Part shown: piece by piece, positions 1 to 9,205 of the stretch
Layout: the number at the start of each line of letters is the position of its first letter
Numbering within the stretch: position 1 is the stretch's first letter
NCBI GenBank assembly: GCA_016716425.1
Contig: JADJWJ010000014.1
Span: 62,001 to 126,000 of the forward strand
Reading direction: 5' to 3'
Length of the DNA: 64,000 nt
Source of the DNA: Betaproteobacteria bacterium
GTDB lineage: Bacteria > Pseudomonadota > Gammaproteobacteria > Burkholderiales > Casimicrobiaceae
The notes under the pieces: model-generated
What the model saw: the letters and a program-made list of their open reading frames with translations, nothing else
The model's database searches: none
Told to the model about the DNA's origin: nothing
Position numbers and translations under genes: made by a program

Positions 1-284
1 ACCTGGTACGTGACGCGCTCGCGCACCGGATCGAGCAGCGACTCGCCGCCCGACAGGATCACGCGTGCCGTCTTCTCGGGAAACGTGCCGTCGGGACGCG
101 GATCGTCGAGGTCGCGGTAGGTCAGGCGCTCGGGCAGGTTCGCAACGATGCGCGGGAAGTTGCGCTCCGCCTCCTGCACGACCGCCTCCAGCTCACCGCG
201 CACGTAGGGCCGGAAGCGGTCCTCGTAGCAGTGCCTGCACTTGCGGTGGCAGGCCCACGCCATGACGTAGTAGATCGATTCCAT
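1..284 (-). CDS. Radical SAM protein, N-terminal part (cut by window edge)
   Basis: The minus strand reads open from an ATG at 284 to the window edge, giving about 94 residues. It starts MESIYYVMAWACHRKCRHCY. C12-H-R-K-C16-R-H-C19 is the CX3CX2C motif that binds the 4Fe-4S cluster of radical S-adenosylmethionine enzymes, and a later LSGGES matches the conserved GGE-type SAM-binding motif of that fold. The substrate cannot be told because the C-terminal domains, which usually decide function (for example SPASM), lie outside the window. The start is supported by the short distance to the cysteine motif, typical of the family. Confidence 0.75.
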   Translation of the reverse strand, partial: MESIYYVMAWACHRKCRHCYEDRFRPYVRGELEAVVQEAERNFPRIVANLPERLTYRDLDDPRPDGTFPEKTARVILSGGESLLDPVRERVTYQ

Positions 285-393
285 GCGGGGGAAAGGGGCA
301 CCGGCTTCGCGGATTATGCCGCAGCGGCTGCGTGCGGCACATTCGACGTCAGTCGCGCGAGGGCGCGCCCGACTTACATTCGCGCCGCAGGTG

Positions 394-580
394 GCCGCCC
401 CTCACCCCGGGCCTCTCCCCGCTGCGCAGGGCGAGGGGGCGCAACGGCCGCTGCCGGTGCGGACGTGCGCGCCGGCGGCAGGTCAGGCGCGTGCAACGCG
501 CCGCACCGGAGCGTGCAGCCGGCCGCACGTTGGCCGCGCCCTCTCCCCGGAGCGGGGCGAGACCCGGGGTGAGGGGCGGC
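394..580. repeat. Inverted-repeat element (CCCTC/GAGGG family)
   Basis: Two 18-base arms (394-411 and 563-580) are exact reverse complements and enclose inner copies of the CCTCTCCCC / GGGGCGAG type. The block fills most of the gap between the radical SAM start (284) and the stop of the ChaN-like gene (586), ending 5 bases beyond that stop, so it may also form the 3' hairpin of that transcript. Related copies sit at 10736-10821 and inside the DNA polymerase IV gene at 48136-48159. No coding gene is seen in 285-585. Confidence 0.75.
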
Positions 581-585
581 GCGAC

Positions 586-1434
586 TCACTTCCGATATCG
601 CTGGCGCAGTTCCTCGCACGGATCGGGCCGGTCGGCGCGAATGGTGACCACGAAGGCGTCGAAGTGCGACGCGGATTCGCCGACGCCGCCGTCTTCGTCG
701 CGTTCGACGAGGCCGATGCTCACCGCCCGCGCACGCTCCTCGGGCGTCAGCCAGAACGGCACGCCGACGTCGACGCGCGCATGGCCGTTGCCGGTCAGCA
801 GCACCACGCCGCGCGCGGCGTACGGGCGGATCGACTCCGCGAGCACGCGGTCGCGCGCGATCTGCGCGTTCGCCATGCCGGGCAGGGCATCGGCGGGCAG
901 GAGGTCGCAGTGGCCCTTGGCGATCGCCTTCTCGTGCACGCGAACGAACGCGGTCGGAAGCTCCGGCAGCCCGGATGGCGCGCCAGTCAGCGCGAGCTTC
1001 ATCGCTTCCCCGCGCGACAGGTTGGCGGCGACGATCGGCAGGTCGTGGTCGAGCGCGAACTCGACGAAGGGCCGGTACAGCTCCCAGCGCCAGCTCGGCG
1101 CTCCCTTGCCCCGCGTGATCACGAAGTCGGCATCGCGCGGGCGCTCGCGCCTGGCGGCGTCGATCGCCTGCTGGTGCTCGCGGTCGAACTGCTCGAACGC
1201 CAGCGCCGGCCGCGCACCTCCCGCGATCAGCAGTTTCAGCGCCGCGAGCCGCAGCGCGTGCTGGGCGGCATTGTCGTGCACTTCGCCCAGCAGCACGAGC
1301 GGGCGGCCGCGCATCGCCTGCGCGAGCGCTTCGGCAGTGGCGGGAAGCTGCGCTGCGCACGCCCGCGCCGGCGTGAGCGCCGCGCAGAGCGCGAGCGCGG
1401 CAGTGGCGGCGGCGGCGCGAACCGGCGAGGCCAT
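586..1434 (-). CDS. ChaN-like haem-binding family (PF04187) exported protein
   Basis: The protein has 282 residues. The N-terminus has a hydrophobic export signal (MASPVRAAAATAALALCAAL), followed by the family signature GEVHDNAAQH near residue 50. Further family features are an EQFDREHQ segment and a late GNGHARVDVGVPFWL block. Family members (ChaN of Campylobacter) bind haem cofacially and are proposed to take part in iron uptake; that role is transferred, not seen. ATG at 1434 was chosen because it places the signal peptide at the N-terminus; longer reads upstream overlap the codA-like gene. It lies 10 bases downstream of the cytosine deaminase gene on the same strand and is probably co-transcribed. 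Confidence 0.8.
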   Translation of the reverse strand: MASPVRAAAATAALALCAALTPARACAAQLPATAEALAQAMRGRPLVLLGEVHDNAAQHALRLAALKLLIAGGARPALAFEQFDREHQQAIDAARRERPRDADFVITRGKGAPSWRWELYRPFVEFALDHDLPIVAANLSRGEAMKLALTGAPSGLPELPTAFVRVHEKAIAKGHCDLLPADALPGMANAQIARDRVLAESIRPYAARGVVLLTGNGHARVDVGVPFWLTPEERARAVSIGLVERDEDGGVGESASHFDAFVVTIRADRPDPCEELRQRYRK

Positions 1435-1444
1435 CGCAACGCTG

Positions 1445-2725
1445 CTAACGCCCCAGCGACCAGTCGACGCTGCCCGGCCGCCCGGGCACGTGCAATGCCG
1501 CCGTCGCCGCCGGCGTCTGCGCGACGAGCCTGCCCGCACGAAACACCATGAGCCGGGTGGCGCGCAGGCGGAGCGCCTCGACGGGATCGCGCGCCTGCAG
1601 CAGCACGAAGTCGGCGCGGTTCCCCGGCGCGATCCCGTAGCCATCGAGATGCAGGATCTTCGCCGCATTGACCGTAACCGCGTCGAAGCAGGCGCGCATC
1701 GCGTCCTGCCCGGTCATCTGCGCGACGTGCAGCCCCATCGCCGCCACCTCGAGCATGTCGCCGCTGCCGAGCGCGTACCACGGGTCCATCACGCAGTCGT
1801 GGCCGAAGGCGACGTCGATGCCGGCGGCCATCAGCTCGGGCACGCGCGTCATGCCGCGGCGCTTCGGGTAGGTGTCGTGCCGGCCCTGGATCGTGATGTT
1901 GATCAGCGGGTTCGCGACCGCCGCCACCCCGGCCTCGCGCATAAGCGGGATCAGCTTGGACACGTAGTAGTTGTCCATCGAGTGCATCGACGTCAGGTGC
2001 GAGCCGGTGACGCGCCCCTGCATGCCGAGCCGCAGCGTGTGCATCGCCAGCGTCTCGACGTGGCGCGAGTGCGGGTCGTCGGTCTCGTCGCAGTGCATGT
2101 CGACCAGCCGGCCCTGCTCGGCGGCGATCTCGCACAGCAGGCGCACGCTCTCGGCGCCGTCGGCCATCGTGCGCTCGAAGTGCGGGATGCCGCCGACAAC
2201 GTCCACGCCCATCGTCAGCGCGCGCTTGAGGAGGTCTAGCGCGCCGGGGCTGCGCAGCACGCCGTCCTGCGGGAACGCGACGAGCTGCAGGTCGAGGTAC
2301 GGCCGCACCCGCTCTTTGACGTGCAGCAGCGCCTCGACGGCGAGGAGCCGCGGGTCGCAGACGTCGACGTGCGAGCGGATCGCGAGCAGACCCTTCGCGA
2401 CGGCCCAGTCGCAGTACGCGAGCGCCCGCTCGACGATGGCGTCCTGCGTCAGCAGCGGCTTCAGTTCGCCCCACAGCGCGATGCCCTCGAGCAGCGTGCC
2501 GCTCCGGTTGACGCGCGGCAGGCCGTAGGAGAGCGTAGCGTCCATGTGGAAGTGCGCGTCGACGAACGGCGGGGCGAGCAGCTGCCCCCGCGCGTCGACG
2601 GTCTGCGCCGCCGTCGCGTCGATCCGCTGCGACACGTTGACGATGCGCCCGCCCGCGGCGAGCACGTCCACACCCGCGCGGCCGTCGGGCAGCGTCGCGT
2701 TGCGGACGAGGAGGTCGGCGATCAT
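1445..2725 (-). CDS. codA: Cytosine deaminase (amidohydrolase)
   Basis: This 426-residue amidohydrolase would convert cytosine to uracil and ammonia in the cytoplasm. Visible metal and catalytic motifs are H58-F-H60 in the first beta strand, HCDETDD with H211 and E214, SH near 242, and [10 protein letters not shown] with D310. The segment [12 protein letters not shown] is also highly typical of E. coli CodA, which favours cytosine deaminase over other amidohydrolases. Its ATG (2725) overlaps the TGA of the uracil phosphoribosyltransferase gene (ATGA), so the two are translationally coupled. In this context it would feed uracil from cytosine into the URC route. Related 5-methylcytosine or isocytosine deaminase activity cannot be excluded. 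Confidence 0.88.
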   Translation of the reverse strand: MIADLLVRNATLPDGRAGVDVLAAGGRIVNVSQRIDATAAQTVDARGQLLAPPFVDAHFHMDATLSYGLPRVNRSGTLLEGIALWGELKPLLTQDAIVERALAYCDWAVAKGLLAIRSHVDVCDPRLLAVEALLHVKERVRPYLDLQLVAFPQDGVLRSPGALDLLKRALTMGVDVVGGIPHFERTMADGAESVRLLCEIAAEQGRLVDMHCDETDDPHSRHVETLAMHTLRLGMQGRVTGSHLTSMHSMDNYYVSKLIPLMREAGVAAVANPLINITIQGRHDTYPKRRGMTRVPELMAAGIDVAFGHDCVMDPWYALGSGDMLEVAAMGLHVAQMTGQDAMRACFDAVTVNAAKILHLDGYGIAPGNRADFVLLQARDPVEALRLRATRLMVFRAGRLVAQTPAATAALHVPGRPGSVDWSLGR

Positions 2726-3354
2726 TTGGTGCCGAAGATCCGGTCGCCGGCGTCGCCCAGCCCCGGCAGGATGTAGCCGTGGTCGTTCAGTTCGCGGTCG
2801 ACCACCGCCGTGTAGATCGGCACGTCCGGGTGCGCGGCGTGGAAATTGCGGATCCCTTCGGGGCACGAGACGAGGCACACGAAGCGGATCGACCGCGGCT
2901 TCGCCTCCTTCAGCCGCTCGACCGCAGCGACCGCCGAGTTGCCGGTCGCGAGCATCGGGTCGAGTACGATCGCGTCGCGCTCGGACATCCCGCCCGGCAT
3001 CTTGAAGTAGTACTCGACCGCGACCAGCGTCTTGGGGTCGCGGTAGAGCCCGATGTGCCCGACACGCGCGCCCGGCACCACCGTCAGGAAGCCGTCGAGC
3101 AGTCCCATGCCCGCGCGCAGGATCGGCACGAACACGAGCTTCTTGCCGTCGATGAGCTTCGAGTTCATCGTCTCCAGCGGCGTGGCGATCATCACGTCGT
3201 GCATCGGCATCTCGCGCGTGACCTCGTAGGCCATCAGCGCGCCGATCTCGTTCAGCAGACGGCGGAAGCTGGTCGTGCTGGTCTCCTTCTTGCGCAGCAG
3301 CGTGAGCTTGTGCTGGACGAGCGGATGGTCGAACACGTGGACATTGGTCGGCAT
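2722..3354 (-). CDS. upp: Uracil phosphoribosyltransferase (URC6 role)
   Basis: This 210-residue enzyme makes UMP from uracil and PRPP. The PRPP loop DPMLATGNS is at residues 132-140, and the C-terminal uracil pocket [17 protein letters not shown] is intact. Length matches bacterial Upp (about 208). ATG at 3354 gives the standard N-terminus; longer reads run into a repetitive leader. It lies between the DUF1688/URC4 gene (143 bases upstream, a gap that holds three palindromes) and the overlapping codA. In the yeast URC pathway the Upp homologue URC6 supplies the first step of uracil breakdown, so this copy may serve catabolism as well as salvage. Confidence 0.93.
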   Translation of the reverse strand: MPTNVHVFDHPLVQHKLTLLRKKETSTTSFRRLLNEIGALMAYEVTREMPMHDVMIATPLETMNSKLIDGKKLVFVPILRAGMGLLDGFLTVVPGARVGHIGLYRDPKTLVAVEYYFKMPGGMSERDAIVLDPMLATGNSAVAAVERLKEAKPRSIRFVCLVSCPEGIRNFHAAHPDVPIYTAVVDRELNDHGYILPGLGDAGDRIFGTK

Positions 3355-3375
3355 GCGGGGCTCTCCGAGGGGAAT

Positions 3376-3453
3376 CCGAGCCTGGCTCGGCGTTCGGGTT
3401 GGCGAATCGGGATTATGAATCGAGCCTGGCTCCATGAAGCGAGCCTGGCTCGG
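3376..3453. repeat. Three copies of a palindromic box before upp
   Basis: The box CCGAGCCTGGCTCGG (7-base arms, one central base) occurs at 3376-3390. Near-copies starting CGAGCCTGGCTC lie at 3421-3432 and 3440-3453. All are in the 142-base gap between the DUF1688 stop and the upp start. They could be operator sites, RNA hairpins tuning upp-codA expression, or simply a small repeat cluster. No promoter hexamers convincing enough to choose were seen. Confidence 0.6.
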
Positions 3454-3496
3454 TGTTCGGGGTCGCACGTCGCTCTCGCCTTCCGGACGAGGCTCC

Positions 3497-4719
3497 TCAG
3501 AAGACCGTACCGTCGCTCGCGATCGCGAGCGGCGGGTCGCCACCGCGCAACTCGGCGGCAAGCTCGCGGCCGGCGGCCCACGTCCCGCCTTCGAGGACGC
3601 ACGCGAGCGGCAGGTCGGGCCGGCCGAGCAAGGCGCGCACGGCGACGGCCACCTCGTCGATCAGCGTGACCGTCGCCGCGCGCCACTCGACGACGAGCTC
3701 GCTGCCGATGGCGTGAGCCGCGCGCGCATCGCCGGCACCGCGCAGCGCGAGCACGCCGGTGTCGAGCAGCAGCCCGCCGTTGCGGTACTCGGGCAGCGCG
3801 GTCAGGTCGTCGCGGCCGGTGACCGCGACGCCCGCCCATTCGAACGGCTCGAACAGCGAGTACGCGAGCCACTGCGACAGCTTGTGGAACGGCACCCACC
3901 CCGCGGTCACGCCTTCGCCGCCCGCGTGCGGATGCCGCCACGTGTCGCCGAGCGCAACGCCGGCGAGCGCGCTGCCGTTCGGCCAGATCGGTCCCAACCC
4001 GTCGAGCAGCGCCTGCAGCAGCGCCGATGCGGCCACCGTCGCGTGCGTTCCGTGCGCGGTCAGCGTGTCGTACAGCGCCCCCGGGCGAGCCTGCGCGCCG
4101 AACACCCAGCTCTCGCGCGCCAGCGCGTCGGCCAGACGTCGCAACAGCGCCGCGCGGCCTTCGAGACCCACCAGCGGGTTGCCGCTGCTCGCCTGAAGCA
4201 GCGCAGCGAGCCGCCCCGCGTCGATCGACGCGAGCGCGCGCGCGTCGGCGCGCAGCGGGTCCCCCGGCGTGGCCGAGAACGCGCCCTGCATGAACGCGCG
4301 CAAGCTCGCCACGCCCAATCCCTCGGAGCGCGCGAACCGCGCCCCGGTCGCCGCCTCCTCGTAGCGCCACGTCGCACCCGCGCCCGCGTCGAGCAGCACG
4401 CTGACGACCGCGAGGTCGATCCGCGCGCGCGCACGCTCCGCGGTGCTGCGCCCGGAAAGGGCGCGTTCGAGCTCGGCGCCCCGGTCGATTCCCCCGGCCT
4501 CGAAGTGGCGCCAGCGGCTGTGGTAGGGAATCGCGAGATCCGGATAGCGCTCCCGCGTGACGGCGGCCACGCGCTCCGCCACGGCGGGCAGCCGCGAACG
4601 ATCGACACGCAGATGCGGGGAATGCCCGGCGGCCACGGCCGCCGCGACATTGCCGCAGCGCGCGCGCACGGCCGCGGCGGACAGGAGCGCGGCGGCGGGA
4701 GATTCCGCGACCGTGGTGG

Positions 4720-4723
<4 letters not shown>
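3497..4723 (-). CDS. urc4: DUF1688 / URC4-urg3 family uracil catabolism protein
   Basis: This 408-residue cytoplasmic protein matches the DUF1688 (URC4/urg3) family in overall length and in segments such as [16 protein letters not shown]-like [10 protein letters not shown], and [21 protein letters not shown]. Family members are needed for uracil use as nitrogen source in Lachancea kluyveri, acting downstream of Upp; the chemistry is not settled. GTG at 4723 was chosen because it overlaps the stop of the URC1 homologue (GTGA), the classic coupled arrangement, and starts [11 protein letters not shown]. The gene order URC1-URC4-Upp strongly supports the pathway call. Confidence 0.85.
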
Positions 4724-5973
<1,250 letters not shown>

Positions 5974-6063
5974 CGGCTGCTCTCGAAAGGCGGACTATAG
6001 CGCCAATGCGCAGCGAAGGGAGACGCACGTACGTTGCGGTCGTCGAACGGCTGGGCCCGTCTG

Positions 6064-7038
6064 TTACGCCGGCACGCAGAACATCACGGCGTCCGGCCCG
6101 TATCCCTCCGCCAGCCACCCCGCGCCCGTCATCCGGTCGCGCAGCGCGCGGTCGGTGATGTAGCGATGATTCGGGTCGGGTCGGTTGTTGTACATCCTGT
6201 ACACGGGCTGCATGCCGGGCTGGCACGCGCCGGTGACCTTGTCGGGCGGGAGCACGTGGAACGCCTCGCGCGTCTCGAGCGTCCAGACGTCCGGCCAACG
6301 CGCGATCACCGAGTCGCATTCCCCGGGGTCGGCCGTATAGAAATGCGACGTGTACCGGGCGCTGAAGAATCGGCAGACCGGCACCGTGCCGGGTGGCCCG
6401 TCCGCACTCGTCGGCCACACGACGATTGCCCCGGTGGATCGCTTCCATCCCTTGAACGCGCCGCGCTCGAGCGCGTCGATCTCGCCCTGCAGGTTCGTGC
6501 TGAAGTAATGCCCGACGTCCGCATTGAAATACTCGACCGCAATCGCAGGGTTGCCCGCGGGCGTTGCCTTGAGCAGCACGACCGAGAAGAACGCCTGGAC
6601 GTTCGATGTGTCGGCGGGTCTCGCCCCGTACGGGAACGCCGAAGATGGATGGTCCAGATAGCGCGCGCCAAATCGCGCGACGCCGTCCGCGTCCGTCACG
6701 GCATCGAATCCGGGCAGCGGAACACCGACGCACGTGTGACAGTGGATTGCGGCGTTGAACCCGGCAAATCCGAACTCGTCGATCAGAAACGGCCCCCCAA
6801 ACGCCACTGGACCGACCCGCAGGACCGCGTGGGCCACCGGGCGGCCGTCGGCATCGAGCGCCCGAACTGCGTAGGGTCGGGGCGGGTCCTGCGTGTTCAC
6901 CGCGATCTGGCGGTCGCCGGCGACGAGATCGATGCGCGCAATGGGCGATTCGGCATTCGCTTCCGGCATCGCCACGAGCCAATGCAGCAGGAATGCGCCG
7001 GCAAGCAGCCGTACCGGTTTCCGATCGGGAGGCTTCAT
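6064..7038 (-). CDS. Secreted DUF5648-repeat protein in the URC/transport locus
   Basis: A signal peptide (LLAGAFLLHWLVAMPEANA) precedes about 290 residues. The C-terminal half is a DUF5648 module: EYFNADVGHYFST, then CRFFSARYTSHFYT, then PVYRMYNNRPDPNHRYITD and a closing WLAEGYG...FC. This aromatic-rich module is common in secreted bacterial proteins; its function is unknown. The N-terminal half (residues 35-150) looks beta-rich with paired cysteines (CHTC) and was not recognised. ATG at 7038 is preferred; a GTG nine bases upstream (7047) is closer to a GAGGG stretch. It sits 20 bases after the second permease gene, on the same strand, so co-transcription is likely. Confidence 0.75.
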   Translation of the reverse strand: MKPPDRKPVRLLAGAFLLHWLVAMPEANAESPIARIDLVAGDRQIAVNTQDPPRPYAVRALDADGRPVAHAVLRVGPVAFGGPFLIDEFGFAGFNAAIHCHTCVGVPLPGFDAVTDADGVARFGARYLDHPSSAFPYGARPADTSNVQAFFSVVLLKATPAGNPAIAVEYFNADVGHYFSTNLQGEIDALERGAFKGWKRSTGAIVVWPTSADGPPGTVPVCRFFSARYTSHFYTADPGECDSVIARWPDVWTLETREAFHVLPPDKVTGACQPGMQPVYRMYNNRPDPNHRYITDRALRDRMTGAGWLAEGYGPDAVMFCVPA

Positions 7039-7058
7039 GGTGGTCACCCGCCCTCAGC

Positions 7059-7985
7059 CTATCGCTCGCCGCGAACATAGCGCTTCATGAGCGCCTGCGG
7101 GTACGCCGCGCGCCGCGCGACGAGCACCAGCGCGAGGATCGACAGCGCGTACGGCAACATCAGATACACCTGGTACGGGACGCCCTCGCCACCGCCCTGC
7201 TGCAGCCGCAGCTGCATCGCGTCGAAGAACGCGAACAGCAGCGCGCCCGCGAGCGCCTTGCCGGGCCGCCAGCTCGCGAAGACCACGAGCGCCACGCAGA
7301 TCCAGCCGCGGCCGTTGACCATGTTGAAGAAGAACGCGTTGAACGCCGACAGCGTCAGGAACGCGCCGGCCACGCCCATGAGCGCCGAGCCGGCAACGAT
7401 CGCGCCGGTGCGGATCGCGATCACGTTCAGCCCCTGCCCCTCGGCCGCCGCAGGGTTCTCGCCGACCGCGCGCACGGCGAGCCCGACCGGGGTCCGGTAC
7501 AGGACCCATGCGATCGCCGGCACCGCGAGCAACGCCGCCAGCGTCATCGGCGTCTGCTTCGCGAGCACCGGGATGGGCAGCCACGCCATCTCCGCGAACG
7601 GCTCGATCGTCGGCGGCGTGCTGACCGCCGGGAAGCTCACGCGGTACGCGTAGTACGACACCGAGGTTGCGAACAGCGTGATCGCGAGTCCGGACACGTG
7701 CTGCGACAGCGCGAGAGGCACCGTCAGCACCGCGTGCAGCAGGCCGATCGCGGCGCCGGTCGCCGCCGCCGCGAGCACGCCGGTCCAGAGGCTCGCCCCG
7801 AGGTAGACGGTCAGCCAGCCGGTCAGCGCGCCCGCGACCATGACGCCTTCGATGCCGAGGTTCAGCACGCCCGCGCGCTCGCACAGCAGCACGCCGAGCG
7901 TGCCCAGGATGAGCGGCGTGGCGATGCGCAGGACCGCGACCCAGAAGTCCGCGTTGACCAGCATCGCGAGGATGTCGCCGGCCAT
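7059..7985 (-). CDS. ABC transporter permease 2 (nucleoside/BmpA type)
   Basis: A 308-residue inner-membrane protein with about eight to nine hydrophobic segments. ERAGVLNLGIEGVMVAGAL near residue 40 is the conserved signature of the branched-chain/nucleoside permease family (BPD_transp_2). AVGENPAAAEGQG is the matching ATPase-contact loop. Its ATG overlaps the stop of permease 1 by one base (TGATG), so the two permeases are coupled and likely form the heterodimeric channel. With the neighbouring receptor and double ATPase it forms a YufNOPQ/BmpA-like importer for nucleosides or nucleobases. Confidence 0.88.
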   Translation of the reverse strand: MAGDILAMLVNADFWVAVLRIATPLILGTLGVLLCERAGVLNLGIEGVMVAGALTGWLTVYLGASLWTGVLAAAATGAAIGLLHAVLTVPLALSQHVSGLAITLFATSVSYYAYRVSFPAVSTPPTIEPFAEMAWLPIPVLAKQTPMTLAALLAVPAIAWVLYRTPVGLAVRAVGENPAAAEGQGLNVIAIRTGAIVAGSALMGVAGAFLTLSAFNAFFFNMVNGRGWICVALVVFASWRPGKALAGALLFAFFDAMQLRLQQGGGEGVPYQVYLMLPYALSILALVLVARRAAYPQALMKRYVRGER

Positions 7986-9046
7986 CAGTTCCACCTGAGT
8001 CTGTACCGGGCGAAGGCCGTCGCGACGAGCATCGACAGCAGCGAAATCGCGACGATCACCTCGGCGATGTACGTGGGTACCGCCACGCCGCGGCTCATGC
8101 TGTCCGCGCCGACCAGCACGCCCGCGACGAAGATCGCCGCCGCGACCACGCCGAGGGGATTCAGGCCCGCGAGCATCGCGATGACGATGCCGCTGTATCC
8201 GTAGCCCGGCGACATGTCGAGCGTCACGTACGCGGTGCGCCCGGCCACCTCGATCGCGCCGGCCAGGCCCGCGAGCGCGCCCGACAGCAGCGCGACGGCA
8301 ATCGTCGTCCGCGTGACCGGCACCCCGGCGAACGCCGCAGCGCGTGCGTTCGCCCCGACCGCGCGCACGGCAAAGCCGAACGTCGTGTAGCGCAGCACCG
8401 CCCACAGCAGCCCGGCAAGCGCCAGACCCCAGAGCAGCCCCGTGTGCAACCGCGTCCGCGGGATCAGCTTCGCCAGTTGCAACCCGTCGGTCAGCGCGAC
8501 ACTCTGCGGCCAGCCCATCGCCGCGGGGTCCTTCATCGGACCTTCGAGCATCATCGACACGAACAGCAGCACGATGAAGTTGAGCAGCAGCGTGGTGACG
8601 ACCTCGTCGACATGCAGACGCGTACGCAGCAGCGCTGGCATCAGCAGCAGCAGCGCGCCGGCCGCCATCGCCGCGGCGATCATCGCCGGGAACAGCAGCG
8701 CCGGCGACGACGCCCAGCCGCTCCCGTCGGCGAGTCCGCCGACGGCGACGGCGGCGAGCGCGCCCGCGTAGAGCTGGCCTTCGGCGCCGATGTTGTAGAA
8801 GTGCGCGCGGAAGGCGACCGCGGCGGCGAGCCCCGTGAGGATCAGCGGCGTCGCGCGCGTGAGCGTCTCGCTCCACGCGAAGCGCGAGCCGAAGCCGCCC
8901 TCGAAGATCAGCGCGTACGTGCGGCCGAGTGGGGCGCCCGCCCACGCGACGAACAGTCCGGACACCACCAGCGTGAACGCGACGGCGGCGAACGGCGCCG
9001 CGACCAGCGCGAACCGCGAGACACCGCCGCGCGCCTCAAGCCGCAT
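7985..9046 (-). CDS. ABC transporter permease 1 (nucleoside/BmpA type)
   Basis: This 353-residue integral membrane protein has about ten hydrophobic segments. RAHFYNIGAEGQLYAGAL is the family signature and AVGANARAAAFAGV the coupling loop. It pairs with the overlapping permease 2. ATG at 9046 (MRLEARGGVSRF) is preferred; a start at 9076 would add ten residues that reach toward an inverted-repeat element (9094-9190) placed between this gene and the ATPase gene. Confidence 0.87.
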   Translation of the reverse strand: MRLEARGGVSRFALVAAPFAAVAFTLVVSGLFVAWAGAPLGRTYALIFEGGFGSRFAWSETLTRATPLILTGLAAAVAFRAHFYNIGAEGQLYAGALAAVAVGGLADGSGWASSPALLFPAMIAAAMAAGALLLLMPALLRTRLHVDEVVTTLLLNFIVLLFVSMMLEGPMKDPAAMGWPQSVALTDGLQLAKLIPRTRLHTGLLWGLALAGLLWAVLRYTTFGFAVRAVGANARAAAFAGVPVTRTTIAVALLSGALAGLAGAIEVAGRTAYVTLDMSPGYGYSGIVIAMLAGLNPLGVVAAAIFVAGVLVGADSMSRGVAVPTYIAEVIVAISLLSMLVATAFARYRLRWN

Positions 9047-9093
9047 GGGTGGCCCCGCCTTCGTTCGGCCAAACACGACCTTGCGCGAGCCCC

Positions 9094-9190
9094 CCGGCGT
9101 CCTCGCGCAGGCGGGGATCCAGTGGCGTAGTCGCGATTGCGCCGGAATGGCGCGAACGACGCCGGGTCCCCGCCTGCGCAGGGACGCCGG
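9094..9190. repeat. Long-armed inverted repeat (CCCCGCCTGCGC family)
   Basis: Arms at 9094-9117 and 9167-9190 are complementary over CCGGCGTCC / GGACGCCGG and GCGCAGGCGGGGA / TCCCCGCCTGCGC. The element lies inside the transporter operon between ATPase and permease 1, where a stable RNA hairpin could change relative expression. It resembles the dispersed 'cccgcctgcgc' hairpins common in proteobacterial genomes; a related, less perfect copy is at 42267-42357. Confidence 0.7.
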
Positions 9191-9205
9191 ACGCGGGTGC
9201 CGGCC

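Noticed and set aside
283..1551. Open frame of 422 codons on the plus strand over the ChaN-like gene
   Set aside because: Arg/Ala-rich low-complexity translation in the opposite strand of a gene with clear family motifs; an effect of high GC.
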